Of a DNA stretch of 6,277 nucleotides, positions 1 to 5,900 are shown piece by piece. The DNA is from Flavobacteriales bacterium (GTDB lineage Bacteria > Bacteroidota > Bacteroidia > Flavobacteriales_F > PHOS-HE28). The notes beneath the pieces were generated by a model. It did no database searches. It saw only the letters and a list, made by a program, of their open reading frames with translations, and was not told the origin of the DNA. A program made the position numbers and the translations under genes. The stretch is from contig JAHEFL010000049.1 of the NCBI GenBank assembly GCA_024640205.1, positions 1,224 to 7,500 of the forward strand. Direction: 5' to 3'. The first letter of the stretch is position 1. Each line of letters starts with the position of its first letter.

Positions 1-67
1 AAGCGGAACCGGAGCGATTCTGAGCCAGCAGGCAGCCTTTGCCTGGATACAGCCGAATGAGTGGAGC

Positions 68-622
68 TTACGAAGCTCTTCGAAGCATTCGAGGATCGTC
101 TTTCCCCTGATCCTGCTCAAGCAGGTAGCTGCCCTGAACAGCGATCGAAAGCCCGTGAACATCGTCGTTCAACTGACTGAACATAAGAGTATTGGTTGAC
201 ATCATTGCCACCCTTCCTCCCATGACGCACAAGGACAATTCCGGTTCCGAGCCCACATCCGAGGTCGTACTGGCATCCCATTGTTCCAGGAAGAAGGTGT
301 TTCCATCGTGTTTCACCGTGAGCCAATCCTCCACCGCGGAACGGATACGTTGCCTGTTCCTGGGCCCGAAGACCAGGTCCTTGATATTCTCGTGAAGGCC
401 ACGAAGTCGGTCCAATATCTCCTCCATTTCGCTCTCCTCGAATTCCTTTGAGGACCAGATGCGGAGACGGATCGACGAGCCGTCCTGCAAGGAGATCAGA
501 TATTGCCATGGGGTCAGGCTCTCCAGCACGCTGTCCATCACCTCCTCCGCGGCCGTATTGAAGTAGTATGCGGCTTCCATGGATTGCTTCTTCCCCGGCT
601 TGAACGATACGTGTATAGCCAT
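68..622 (-). CDS. Hypothetical cytoplasmic protein, 184 aa
   Basis: I do not recognise this protein and assign no function. It reads from an ATG at 622 to a TAA at 68-70. It has no signal peptide, no membrane segment and a single cysteine (C132), so it is probably a soluble cytoplasmic protein. The N-terminal part (about 1-60) alternates short strands with charged turns (LISLQDGSSIRLRIW). A strongly charged helical stretch follows at about 60-100 (EESEMEEILDRLRGLHENI, then the basic GPRNRQRIR). The C-terminal half is predicted mixed strand and loop, with an acidic and then basic tail. No Shine-Dalgarno precedes the start (AACACA-ATG), which is common in Bacteroidota. The next ATG, residue 15, would remove a basic N-terminus and is a possible alternative start. 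It stands alone, divergent from the S4-domain gene. Sustained protein-like composition over 555 bases supports a real gene. Confidence 0.72.
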   Translation of the reverse strand: MAIHVSFKPGKKQSMEAAYYFNTAAEEVMDSVLESLTPWQYLISLQDGSSIRLRIWSSKEFEESEMEEILDRLRGLHENIKDLVFGPRNRQRIRSAVEDWLTVKHDGNTFFLEQWDASTTSDVGSEPELSLCVMGGRVAMMSTNTLMFSQLNDDVHGLSIAVQGSYLLEQDQGKDDPRMLRRAS

Positions 623-700
623 TGTGTTAGGATCTATGGATCGTGGTCGACCCTATAACGTAGATCGCAAGAAATGGTGACGTTCAGTTGGCTATAAATT

Positions 701-722
701 GACCTTGTTCCGAGGAACGGTC
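701..722. repeat. Inverted repeat, possible operator or leader hairpin
   Basis: The arms GTTCC (707-711) and GGAAC (714-718) flank a 2-base centre. Outer arms GACC (701-704) and GGTC (719-722) add four more pairs if the TT at 705-706 is bulged. It begins right at the end of an AT-rich element (TATAAATTG, 693-701). The size suits a dimeric regulator site in the divergent spacer between the 184-aa gene and the S4 gene. As RNA the 2-base loop would be strained, so a DNA operator is the likelier reading. Function is inference. Confidence 0.3.
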
Positions 723-857
723 GCGGAGAACCGATCAACGTCATGCATTTTTGGACTCCCCACCCTTCAACTGGAATTCGCCATGACGGACACCAGGGGG
801 CATGGATCGCGGAAAGTTCCCGAAATTGTCATCCGAGGAAATAAGGTCAGCTTGCCA

Positions 858-892
858 CGACCGAATTCCCTGTTCGAGATTGGTTCGGGTCG
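858..892 (+). promoter_or_regulatory. Predicted hairpin just upstream of the S4 gene start
   Basis: CGACCGAA (858-865) can pair with TTCGGGTCG (884-892), with one unpaired G and a loop of about 18 bases. The 3' arm ends five bases before the ATG at 898, exactly where a ribosome would bind, and no Shine-Dalgarno is visible there. A structure in this place could lower translation, and the gene product is itself a predicted RNA binder, so self-control is conceivable. That role is inference from position only. Confidence 0.3.
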
Positions 893-897
893 AGCAT

Positions 898-1119
898 ATG
901 AGATCGGAGACTTTCACGTTGATCAGTGAATTCATTGAACTGAACCAGCTGCTGAAACTGGTGGGGGCCTGCGACACCGGAGGTCAAGGGAAACAGTTGG
1001 TGGCCGAAGGCCTCGTGACCGTGAATGGCGAGGTTGAGCTGCGCAAGACGTGCAAGATCAGGGCTGGACAGGTCGTGGTATTCGATGATCTTGAGATCCG
1101 GGTGATCGGACCGGATTGA
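898..1119 (+). CDS. S4-domain RNA-binding protein, YbcJ-like
   Basis: This 73-aa protein is essentially a single S4 RNA-binding fold. It carries the family pattern IELNQLLKLVG (13-23), the glycine turn GGQGKQLVAEGLVTVNGE (28-45), the basic LRKTCKIRAG (48-57) and a final strand VVVFDDLEIRVI. It closely resembles the short RNA-binding proteins typified by E. coli YbcJ (about 70 aa). Those are thought to bind structured RNA, perhaps ribosome-related; the exact role is not settled. The reading frame is open back to an ATG at 802, but the extra 32 residues do not resemble the family, so I start at the ATG at 898. No clear Shine-Dalgarno is present, and a predicted hairpin (858-892) lies directly upstream. 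The stop at 1117-1119 is 7 bp from the stop of the convergent beta-helix gene, with no terminator visible between them. Confidence 0.9.
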   Translation: MRSETFTLISEFIELNQLLKLVGACDTGGQGKQLVAEGLVTVNGEVELRKTCKIRAGQVVVFDDLEIRVIGPD

Positions 1120-1126
1120 GATCCGC

Positions 1127-2242
1127 TCAGCGTGAAGACCGCGATACACGAACGTGATCCAGTACCAAGCTCGAATGACCTGGAAGGGTATTCTCGAGGA
1201 TCAATACGCCTGCCTGAGTGGATGACCGGTCGGTTTCGGTCCCAAAGGAGAGGAGATCATGCGATCGCACCACATCCATTCGCGGCGCAGCAACCCGGGT
1301 GCGTATCCGCATTCCCTTTGCGAACCAACCGATATCACTGATGTTGAGCTGTCCACCCAAATAATCGATGACCGGCGTTGATTGCGGGCTGTTCCAATAC
1401 ACGTTGGACATATCAACCACGGCCTTCGCGGGCATATTGACATGGATCGATGCGATACGGGTCCTGTGCTCCACATGAAAGTTACTGAGCATGAAGGACT
1501 TGACCACCGGGTTATTCGCTGTCCGGCTTTCTGAACCGCCCATGACGGCGCTCAGAAAGAGGTCATGCTCAGGCGCATGCCCTTCTGATATGCAGTCTTC
1601 CAGCCTCACGCCACCGCTGTTATGAACAGAGAATGCCCGGGTGGTCGCTGACGCACAATAAACCCGGCACTGAGCCAGTATCGTGCTGTTGCATTGGCTG
1701 TTGGTCGCTGATGCGCCAGGCCAGTCACCTTGACGCAATTGGATCCCTTTTGCCCTGGGGGTGGTAACAAGTACCATTTCGATCCGACACATCAGGCAGA
1801 ACCGCAGGTCCAAGGACACCTGGCTTTGCCCCTGAAGGCGGAGATTGCTTATCGTGCTTCCCAAGGACGCAGCCAGGTCGATCCCTTTTAATCCGCCTTC
1901 AATGGCCGCAAAGTCCTTGATGACATAGCGACTGGATATGCGCCGCATGGCATCCTGCTGGTCCTTGATCCGTCGGGTGAACCCGTTGGAATTCGGCCCC
2001 AGGATCAACTTGGCACCACTGCCATCGATCACCAGGAGTTGGCGATCGGGCAGGACGATGTCAAAACTGCATCGGTATACCGGTGCGGCCGAGAAAGAAA
2101 CCACCGTGGCATCATCAGGCATCCTTGCGAAAAAACCGGCGACATCCTCCACAGGCACCACATATACGCGACCGAAGGAAGGCTTGGCCCCGTTGAGCAG
2201 CAGGCCGATCAGGATCATTCTGAACAGCATACGGGCGATCAT
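1127..2242 (-). CDS. Secreted protein, probable right-handed beta-helix
   Basis: The 371-aa product starts with a likely signal peptide: basic residues R4 and R8, a hydrophobic core MILIGLLL (9-16), and possible cleavage near PSFG (21-24). From about residue 105 to 310 it shows repeated short strands of alternating hydrophobic residues separated by N/G/S-rich turns (ISNLRLQG, FSVHNSGGVRLEDC, FMLSNFHVE, VVDMSNVYW, LNISDIGWF). This is the look of a parallel beta-helix as in pectate-lyase-like and phage-tailspike-like folds. Seven cysteines (C58, 149, 152, 184, 192, 196, 217) fall mostly in the repeat region and may form disulfides after export. I see no catalytic motif, no lipobox and no recognisable type IX secretion C-terminal domain, so a polysaccharide-related or surface role is only a guess. 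The frame is open to an ATG at 2284, but the ATG at 2242 puts the hydrophobic core at the N-terminus and has an upstream AGGT, so I prefer it. Confidence 0.72.
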   Translation of the reverse strand: MIARMLFRMILIGLLLNGAKPSFGRVYVVPVEDVAGFFARMPDDATVVSFSAAPVYRCSFDIVLPDRQLLVIDGSGAKLILGPNSNGFTRRIKDQQDAMRRISSRYVIKDFAAIEGGLKGIDLAASLGSTISNLRLQGQSQVSLDLRFCLMCRIEMVLVTTPRAKGIQLRQGDWPGASATNSQCNSTILAQCRVYCASATTRAFSVHNSGGVRLEDCISEGHAPEHDLFLSAVMGGSESRTANNPVVKSFMLSNFHVEHRTRIASIHVNMPAKAVVDMSNVYWNSPQSTPVIDYLGGQLNISDIGWFAKGMRIRTRVAAPRMDVVRSHDLLSFGTETDRSSTQAGVLILENTLPGHSSLVLDHVRVSRSSR

Positions 2243-2356
2243 GCTACCTACGAATATCCTATCAACCATCCAAGTTGTCAACATTCGTCATCAGGTACCC
2301 TATCAAACTTTTGGACCGTTTCTTGCGTCACGACATTAACTACTAAATTAGCTGAC
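2243..2356. promoter_or_regulatory. Divergent promoter region
   Basis: These 114 bp separate the starts of the beta-helix gene (-) and the small exported-protein gene (+), so both promoters should lie here. On the + strand AACTTTTG (2306-2313) differs at one defined position from the Bacteroidota -7 box TAnnTTTG. No TTG lies at the right distance upstream; the nearest, at 2275-2277, is 28 bases away, too far. On the - strand AAAGTTTG in the same area is an equally partial match. I cannot fix either start site. Confidence 0.3.
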
Positions 2357-2743
2357 ATGAAACTCAAGACCATCGCACTGACCGTATTGGCCGTGATCGC
2401 GACCAGCGGAATTCAAGCACAATCAATTACTGTGGCACCGGACGCCTCCTCAAGAACAACCCAGGACGATGCGTCCAGGCAGAAGCTCGAGGCGGATCGC
2501 ATGGCGAAGACCAATGCCAGCTCAGAGCAGCTTGCCAAGGATCTTGGCCTCGATGCGAAACAAGCCGCAAGGTTGAAGGAGTTGGATGAAAAGTACGCGC
2601 GTATGTTGAATGAAGTGCGTGCCTCCACGACCGACCGGAATGTGATCATGGAGAAGGACAAGAGCATGCGTGCCGAGCACGACGCTGAACTCAGGCAGAT
2701 CCTGACCGATGAGCAGTACAAGAAAATGATGTCCTCCCGCTGA
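2357..2743 (+). CDS. Small exported helical protein, Spy/LTXXQ-like
   Basis: The 128-aa product has a textbook signal peptide: K2 and K4, a hydrophobic core IALTVLAVIA (6-15), and an A-x-A type site (IQAQS) with cleavage after about residue 21. The mature part is a disordered S/T/D linker (about 25-45) and then two or three amphipathic helices rich in K, E, D and R. It ends in LTDEQYKKMM (116-125), similar to the LTxxQ motif of Spy/CpxP-type periplasmic proteins and of the small helical exported proteins common in Bacteroidota. Spy and CpxP act as envelope chaperones or stress sensors. Similarity here is short and repeat-driven, so a chaperone role is tentative. The frame extends upstream to 2039, but that part overlaps the opposite gene and the signal peptide fixes the ATG at 2357. 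A strong terminator follows 33 bases after the stop, so this is probably a single-gene transcript. Confidence 0.8.
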   Translation: MKLKTIALTVLAVIATSGIQAQSITVAPDASSRTTQDDASRQKLEADRMAKTNASSEQLAKDLGLDAKQAARLKELDEKYARMLNEVRASTTDRNVIMEKDKSMRAEHDAELRQILTDEQYKKMMSSR

Positions 2744-2775
2744 TCGGGTTTCTGGTCACACCATCCTATTAGAAC

Positions 2776-2810
2776 GAACGCGCTCCGGTTGGGGCGCGTT
2801 CCTTTTATTA
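2776..2810 (+). terminator. Intrinsic terminator after the small exported protein
   Basis: An 11-bp stem with one G-T pair (GAACGCGCTCC 2776-2786, GGGGCGCGTTC 2791-2801) closes a GGTT loop and is followed by the T-rich tail CTTTTATTA. It lies 33 bases after the stop at 2743. The convergent TonB-domain gene ends at 2825, 24 bp on the other side. In that direction the tail is only TTCTAATA, so it may work weakly both ways. Confidence 0.9.
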
Positions 2811-2824
2811 CATCGGTCAGAAGA

Positions 2825-3280
2825 TCAGTCGGTCGACGGATCGGACATCGAAGGAGCCATTGCAAAGCGGATGGGCAGGTTGTACTGCACCCGGACCGTT
2901 TCACCACGCTGTTTGCCAGGATACCACCGCGGCATGTCAGCGATCACGCGGAGCGCTTCCTCATCACAGCCACCGCCAATTCCTCGGAGCACCTTCGGTC
3001 CGGAGACATTCCCATCGGTTTCCACGATGAACTGGATGTATACGACACCCTGGATCCGCGCATCCACCGCTGCGTCCGGGTAATTGATGCGATCGGCCAG
3101 GTAAGCGAACAAGGAATCCTCACCGCCTGGGAAGTGGGGCATCTCCTCTACAATAACGAACACTTCGCTTTGCTGCTCAGCGCCGGCTCCTTCGAAAGGC
3201 TCGGACGCATTTTCCTGCCCGAACGCAAGGAAGGGAGCGAGGGCCAAGATCAGGATCGACCACTTACAGATTCTGCGCAT
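2825..3280 (-). CDS. Exported TonB C-terminal-domain protein
   Basis: The 151-aa product has an N-terminal hydrophobic segment WSILILALAPFLAFG (7-21) that acts as a signal peptide or anchor. An acidic linker (22-38) follows, and then a complete TonB C-terminal domain at about 42-140. Family landmarks are EMPHFPGGEDSL (46-57), INYPDAA (65-71), IQGVVYIQFIVETDG (76-90), GGGCDEEALRV (102-112), W119-Y-PGKQRG and the final strand VRVQYNLPIRF. In TonB this domain contacts TonB-dependent outer-membrane receptors. Short Bacteroidota proteins like this lack the long proline-rich periplasm-spanning arm, so true energy transduction is uncertain. The frame is open further upstream to 3358, but that part lacks a signal and runs into the recQ stop region; the ATG at 3280 starts a normal signal sequence (MRRICK). 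It lies 82 bp after recQ on the same strand and could share its transcript. Confidence 0.9.
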   Translation of the reverse strand: MRRICKWSILILALAPFLAFGQENASEPFEGAGAEQQSEVFVIVEEMPHFPGGEDSLFAYLADRINYPDAAVDARIQGVVYIQFIVETDGNVSGPKVLRGIGGGCDEEALRVIADMPRWYPGKQRGETVRVQYNLPIRFAMAPSMSDPSTD

Positions 3281-3319
3281 GTGATGGAGCCTTAGAAGTC
3301 CAATAGGTGACAAGATACT

Positions 3320-3352
3320 CCGGGCCGTTGATCGCCGATCCACATGGCCCGG
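3320..3352 (-). repeat. Inverted repeat after recQ
   Basis: CCGGGCC (3320-3326) and GGCCCGG (3346-3352) form a perfect 7-bp, all-G/C stem around a 19-base loop. The loop contains a smaller GATC/GATC pair. It sits 10 bases after the recQ stop codon and before the TonB-domain gene. No T-run follows on the - strand, so it is not a standard intrinsic terminator. It could weaken read-through or protect the 3' end of the recQ message. Confidence 0.35.
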
Positions 3353-3362
3353 TCGCACAGAA

Positions 3363-5183
3363 CTACATAGGTACCCCCGCTTCCTCGTATTCCGCGATGG
3401 CCTTCATGAACTGTTCCCCGTACGTTCTGGACTTGTGATCCCCGACCCCATGCACGAGCCTGAATTCGTGGATCGTTGAAGGCCTGCGCTCTGCCATGTC
3501 CATTAAGGAAGCATCACTGAACACCACATAGGCAGGCTTTCCCATTCCCTTGGCCAAGCCCCTGCGCAAATTCTTCAGGTGGGCGAGTAGGCCTTCGTCC
3601 CGTATGTGTTCGGATGAGTTCGGGCCAGCTGTCCGGCTTACTGGTCCAGCTTGTCGTTCCTTGATCGTTTCCGGCGTCACCAGCCTGATCGGTCGCTCTC
3701 CACGAAGTACGGCTTCCCCAACCCGTGTAACCTTCAAATGGTAATGGTCCGTGTAATCCACCTCCAAGAGCCCGTTCTGAATGAATTGCTGGATGAAGAG
3801 GGTCCATGTGAATGCGCTGATGTCGTTGCCAAGACCGAAAGTTTTTATCCGATACCATCCCTTGGCCTGGACTTCCGGGCTTCGAGTCCCTTTCAATACA
3901 TCGACCAATACGCTCATTCCCATTTGTTCGCGACTGCGTAGAATGGCGCTCAATGCTTTCTGGGCCAGCAAGGATCCATCGAAATAGCTCGGGGGATCCT
4001 TGCACACATCACAATTCCCGCACGAGCCTTGGGTATCCTCGCTGAAATAGCTCAACAGGATCGTCCTTCTGCACACTTGGGCCTCTGCGTACTCTTTCAT
4101 CCGCTCCATTTTGGCCATCAGAACCTCCCGGTACCTGGGATCCCCGATCTCCTGGATGAAATGGAGATGGGTATGCACATCCGCATAGCTATAGAACAGG
4201 ACCGTTTCCGCCGGCAACCCATCACGGCCGGCCCGCCCGATCTCCTGGTAGTATCCTTCCACGGTCCCCGGCACGTTGTAATGGATAACGAATCGAACAT
4301 CCGCTTTATCGATACCCATACCGAACGCGATGGTGGCGCAGATCACATGCGATCGGCCGGAAATGAATTCATCCTGTACCTGGGCGCGTTCACTAGCACC
4401 CATGCCGGCGTGATAGCTTGCTGAACGGATCCCGAACGCTTTCAGTTTTGCCGCCATCCGCTCCGTGGCTGCCCTGCTATTGCAATATATGATCCCACAT
4501 TCTCCGGGATGTCGGCGCAGTATCCGCTGGATCGACCCCCATCGGTTCTGGCCTGGCAATACCGAAAGTGAAAGGTTGGGACGATCGAACCCGCTGATGA
4601 AGACGCGGGGAGAGATCAATCCCAGATCTCTGCCGATATCCTGACGCACCGCCTTGTCCGCGGTCGCAGTAAGGGCGATGATCGGTATCTGCGGATAACG
4701 TTTCTTAAGGACCTTAAGGTGTTTGTAGTCAGGCCTGAAATGATGCCCCCAACTACTGATGCAATGTGCCTCATCAATGGCGATCAGCCTGACATTACAG
4801 GTATCGAGTCGATCCAGGAATCCTTGCTGGAAGAGTCGTTCGGGGGAAACGTAGAGCAGCTTCACGCGGCCGGCGATCAATTCTTGGATGACAGCCTCCT
4901 CTTCGCTCCAGTTCAGCGTGCTGTTCAGGAATGCTGCTGCAACCCCATTACCCCGAAGCCCTTCTACCTGGTCTTTCATCAACGCGATCAACGGGGAGAT
5001 GACCAGGGTGGGACCATCCAGGATCAGGGCTGGGATCTGGAAGCAAAGGCTCTTGCCTCCCCCCGTGGGCATGAGTACGACCGCATCGTTACCCCCCAGT
5101 ACATGCTCGATAACCGCTAATTGTTGGGGCCGAAAGGACGTATATCCAAAATGGTGTCGAAGAAGTGCGTGCAGGTCCTCCAT
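3363..5183 (-). CDS. recQ: ATP-dependent DNA helicase RecQ
   Basis: RecQ unwinds DNA 3' to 5' and acts in recombinational repair and restart of stalled forks. All parts of the 606-aa protein are present, close to the 609 aa of E. coli RecQ. The Q-motif region is FGYTSFRPQQ (12-21). Walker A is MPTGGGKS (38-45), the DEAH box is at 137-140, and the aromatic-rich loop CISSWGHHFRPDY follows. TATA motif III lies at 172-175, motif IV at GIIYCNSR (230-237), motif V at ATIAFGMGIDKADVRF (283-298) and motif VI at QEIGRAGRDG (313-322). The zinc site C371, C388, C391, C394 has the usual spacing. A winged-helix segment (about 405-500) and a C-terminal HRDC domain (about 530-600) complete it. The frame can be read from a TTG at 5195, but the ATG at 5183 directly follows AAGGAAT and gives the usual N-terminus MEDLHALLRHHFG. 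It is transcribed divergently from the gbsR-like gene. Confidence 0.97.
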   Translation of the reverse strand: MEDLHALLRHHFGYTSFRPQQLAVIEHVLGGNDAVVLMPTGGGKSLCFQIPALILDGPTLVISPLIALMKDQVEGLRGNGVAAAFLNSTLNWSEEEAVIQELIAGRVKLLYVSPERLFQQGFLDRLDTCNVRLIAIDEAHCISSWGHHFRPDYKHLKVLKKRYPQIPIIALTATADKAVRQDIGRDLGLISPRVFISGFDRPNLSLSVLPGQNRWGSIQRILRRHPGECGIIYCNSRAATERMAAKLKAFGIRSASYHAGMGASERAQVQDEFISGRSHVICATIAFGMGIDKADVRFVIHYNVPGTVEGYYQEIGRAGRDGLPAETVLFYSYADVHTHLHFIQEIGDPRYREVLMAKMERMKEYAEAQVCRRTILLSYFSEDTQGSCGNCDVCKDPPSYFDGSLLAQKALSAILRSREQMGMSVLVDVLKGTRSPEVQAKGWYRIKTFGLGNDISAFTWTLFIQQFIQNGLLEVDYTDHYHLKVTRVGEAVLRGERPIRLVTPETIKERQAGPVSRTAGPNSSEHIRDEGLLAHLKNLRRGLAKGMGKPAYVVFSDASLMDMAERRPSTIHEFRLVHGVGDHKSRTYGEQFMKAIAEYEEAGVPM

Positions 5184-5290
5184 ATTCCTTGGCAAAGGAT
5201 GGCCGGCAAAGTACTAAGCACGCTCAATGATCTTTCCGAGCCGCGATAACATCGAATAGGTGTAGCAATGCCACGGATTAATTTTCATTA

Positions 5291-5323
5291 TTTCCTATAA
5301 ATTCGATCAGTATCATATATTTA
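5291..5323 (+). promoter_or_regulatory. Predicted Bacteroidota-type promoter for the gbsR-like gene
   Basis: TATATTTA (5316-5323) matches the -7 consensus TAnnTTTG at five of six defined positions. TTTC (5291-5294), a one-base variant of the -33 TTTG, lies 21 bases upstream. The area is the most AT-rich in the window, and the start codon is 35 bases downstream. Transcription would begin near 5330, at the edge of the small palindrome at 5331-5340. Confidence 0.4.
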
Positions 5324-5330
5324 CAAGGAT

Positions 5331-5340
5331 ATCGAACGAT
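5331..5340. promoter_or_regulatory. Small palindrome, possible regulator site
   Basis: ATCG-AA-CGAT is an inverted repeat next to the predicted transcription start of the gbsR-like gene. An overlapping TCGA-ACGA-TCGA pair extends it to 5343. MarR and GbsR proteins often repress their own genes from palindromes over the start site, so this is a candidate operator. The arms are only four bases long and the local sequence is rich in GATC/TCGA, so chance is quite possible. Confidence 0.2.
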
Positions 5341-5358
5341 CGACCATAGGACAGCAAC

Positions 5359-5859
5359 ATGGAACTACAGGAAGCAAAGGAGAAATTCATTCAGGCCTGG
5401 GGAGGGTTTGGAAGTCAATGGGGGATCAACCGCAGCATGGCCCAAGTCCACGCCTTGTTGTTGATCAGTTCGGATCCTCTTTCCACTGACGATGTGATGG
5501 AACAGTTGAACATCAGCAGAGGCAATGCGAACATGAACCTTCGCGCCCTGATAGACTGGACCCTTGTTCGTCGGGTTTTGAAGAGCGGTGAACGCATGGA
5601 GTATTTCGAGGCCGAGAAGGATGTTTGGAAGGTGGCCACCGCGATCACACGAGAGCGGAAAAAGAGGGAACTGGAACCCATGATCGTGTTGCTGAACGAC
5701 CTGAAGCGCCTTGAGGGAAATACCATGGATGTGAAAGTGTTCCGCAGGACCACCGCCGATCTGCACGACCTGACTTCGCGCCTTGACGCAGTGCTGGAAC
5801 GAAGCGTTCGCAGCGATGTACAATGGTTCCTCAAGGCGGCGTCCGCACTCTTGAGATGA
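5359..5859 (+). CDS. GbsR/MarR-family transcriptional regulator
   Basis: The 166-aa protein matches the GbsR branch of the MarR superfamily, which binds DNA as a dimer through a winged helix-turn-helix. Landmarks are the N-terminal helix FIQAWGGFGSQWGINRSMAQ (10-29), helix 2 with DPLSTDDVMEQL (39-50), the recognition-helix region NISRGNANMNLRALIDW (51-67) and the wing VRRVLKSGERMEYFEAEKD (70-88). The motif VWKVATAITRERKKREL (89-105) then leads into a C-terminal dimerisation helix with a coiled-coil look. In Bacillus, GbsR controls choline and glycine-betaine genes; the ligand here is unknown, and the name should be read as a family label. A good ribosome site, AGGA (5348-5351), lies 7 bases before the ATG. 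It is divergent from recQ and probably co-transcribed with the methyltransferase 41 bp downstream, which makes that gene a likely target. Confidence 0.92.
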   Translation: MELQEAKEKFIQAWGGFGSQWGINRSMAQVHALLLISSDPLSTDDVMEQLNISRGNANMNLRALIDWTLVRRVLKSGERMEYFEAEKDVWKVATAITRERKKRELEPMIVLLNDLKRLEGNTMDVKVFRRTTADLHDLTSRLDAVLERSVRSDVQWFLKAASALLR

Positions 5860-5900
5860 TATCATGAGGCTATCCACCATTCCCTCCTACAACTGAGATC

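Noticed and set aside
1..67. Possible C-terminus of a + strand gene ending at 60 (or at 23 in another frame), and a 6-bp CAGGCA/TGCCTG stem
   Set aside because: Too little sequence to tell a gene end from chance, and the stem has no T-run to support a terminator.
802..897. 32-residue N-terminal extension of the S4-domain protein from an ATG at 802
   Set aside because: The extension does not resemble the family, whose members are about 70 aa; the region is better read as leader.
783..929. 48-aa frame upstream of and overlapping the S4 gene
   Set aside because: Short, no recognisable motif, and overlaps the well-supported S4 start in another frame; likely chance.
3514..4005. 163-aa frame inside recQ on the same strand
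   Set aside because: It is an out-of-frame shadow of the recQ coding region, which is intact and strongly conserved.
5184..5195. Four-residue N-terminal extension of RecQ from a TTG at 5195
   Set aside because: The codon is TTG, has no Shine-Dalgarno, and an ATG at 5183 with AAGGA just upstream gives the usual family N-terminus.
5864..5896. Ten-residue frame (MRLSTIPSYN) between the regulator and the methyltransferase
   Set aside because: A coupled leader peptide is possible because it stops five bases before the next ATG, but it lacks a ribosome site and frames this short arise by chance.
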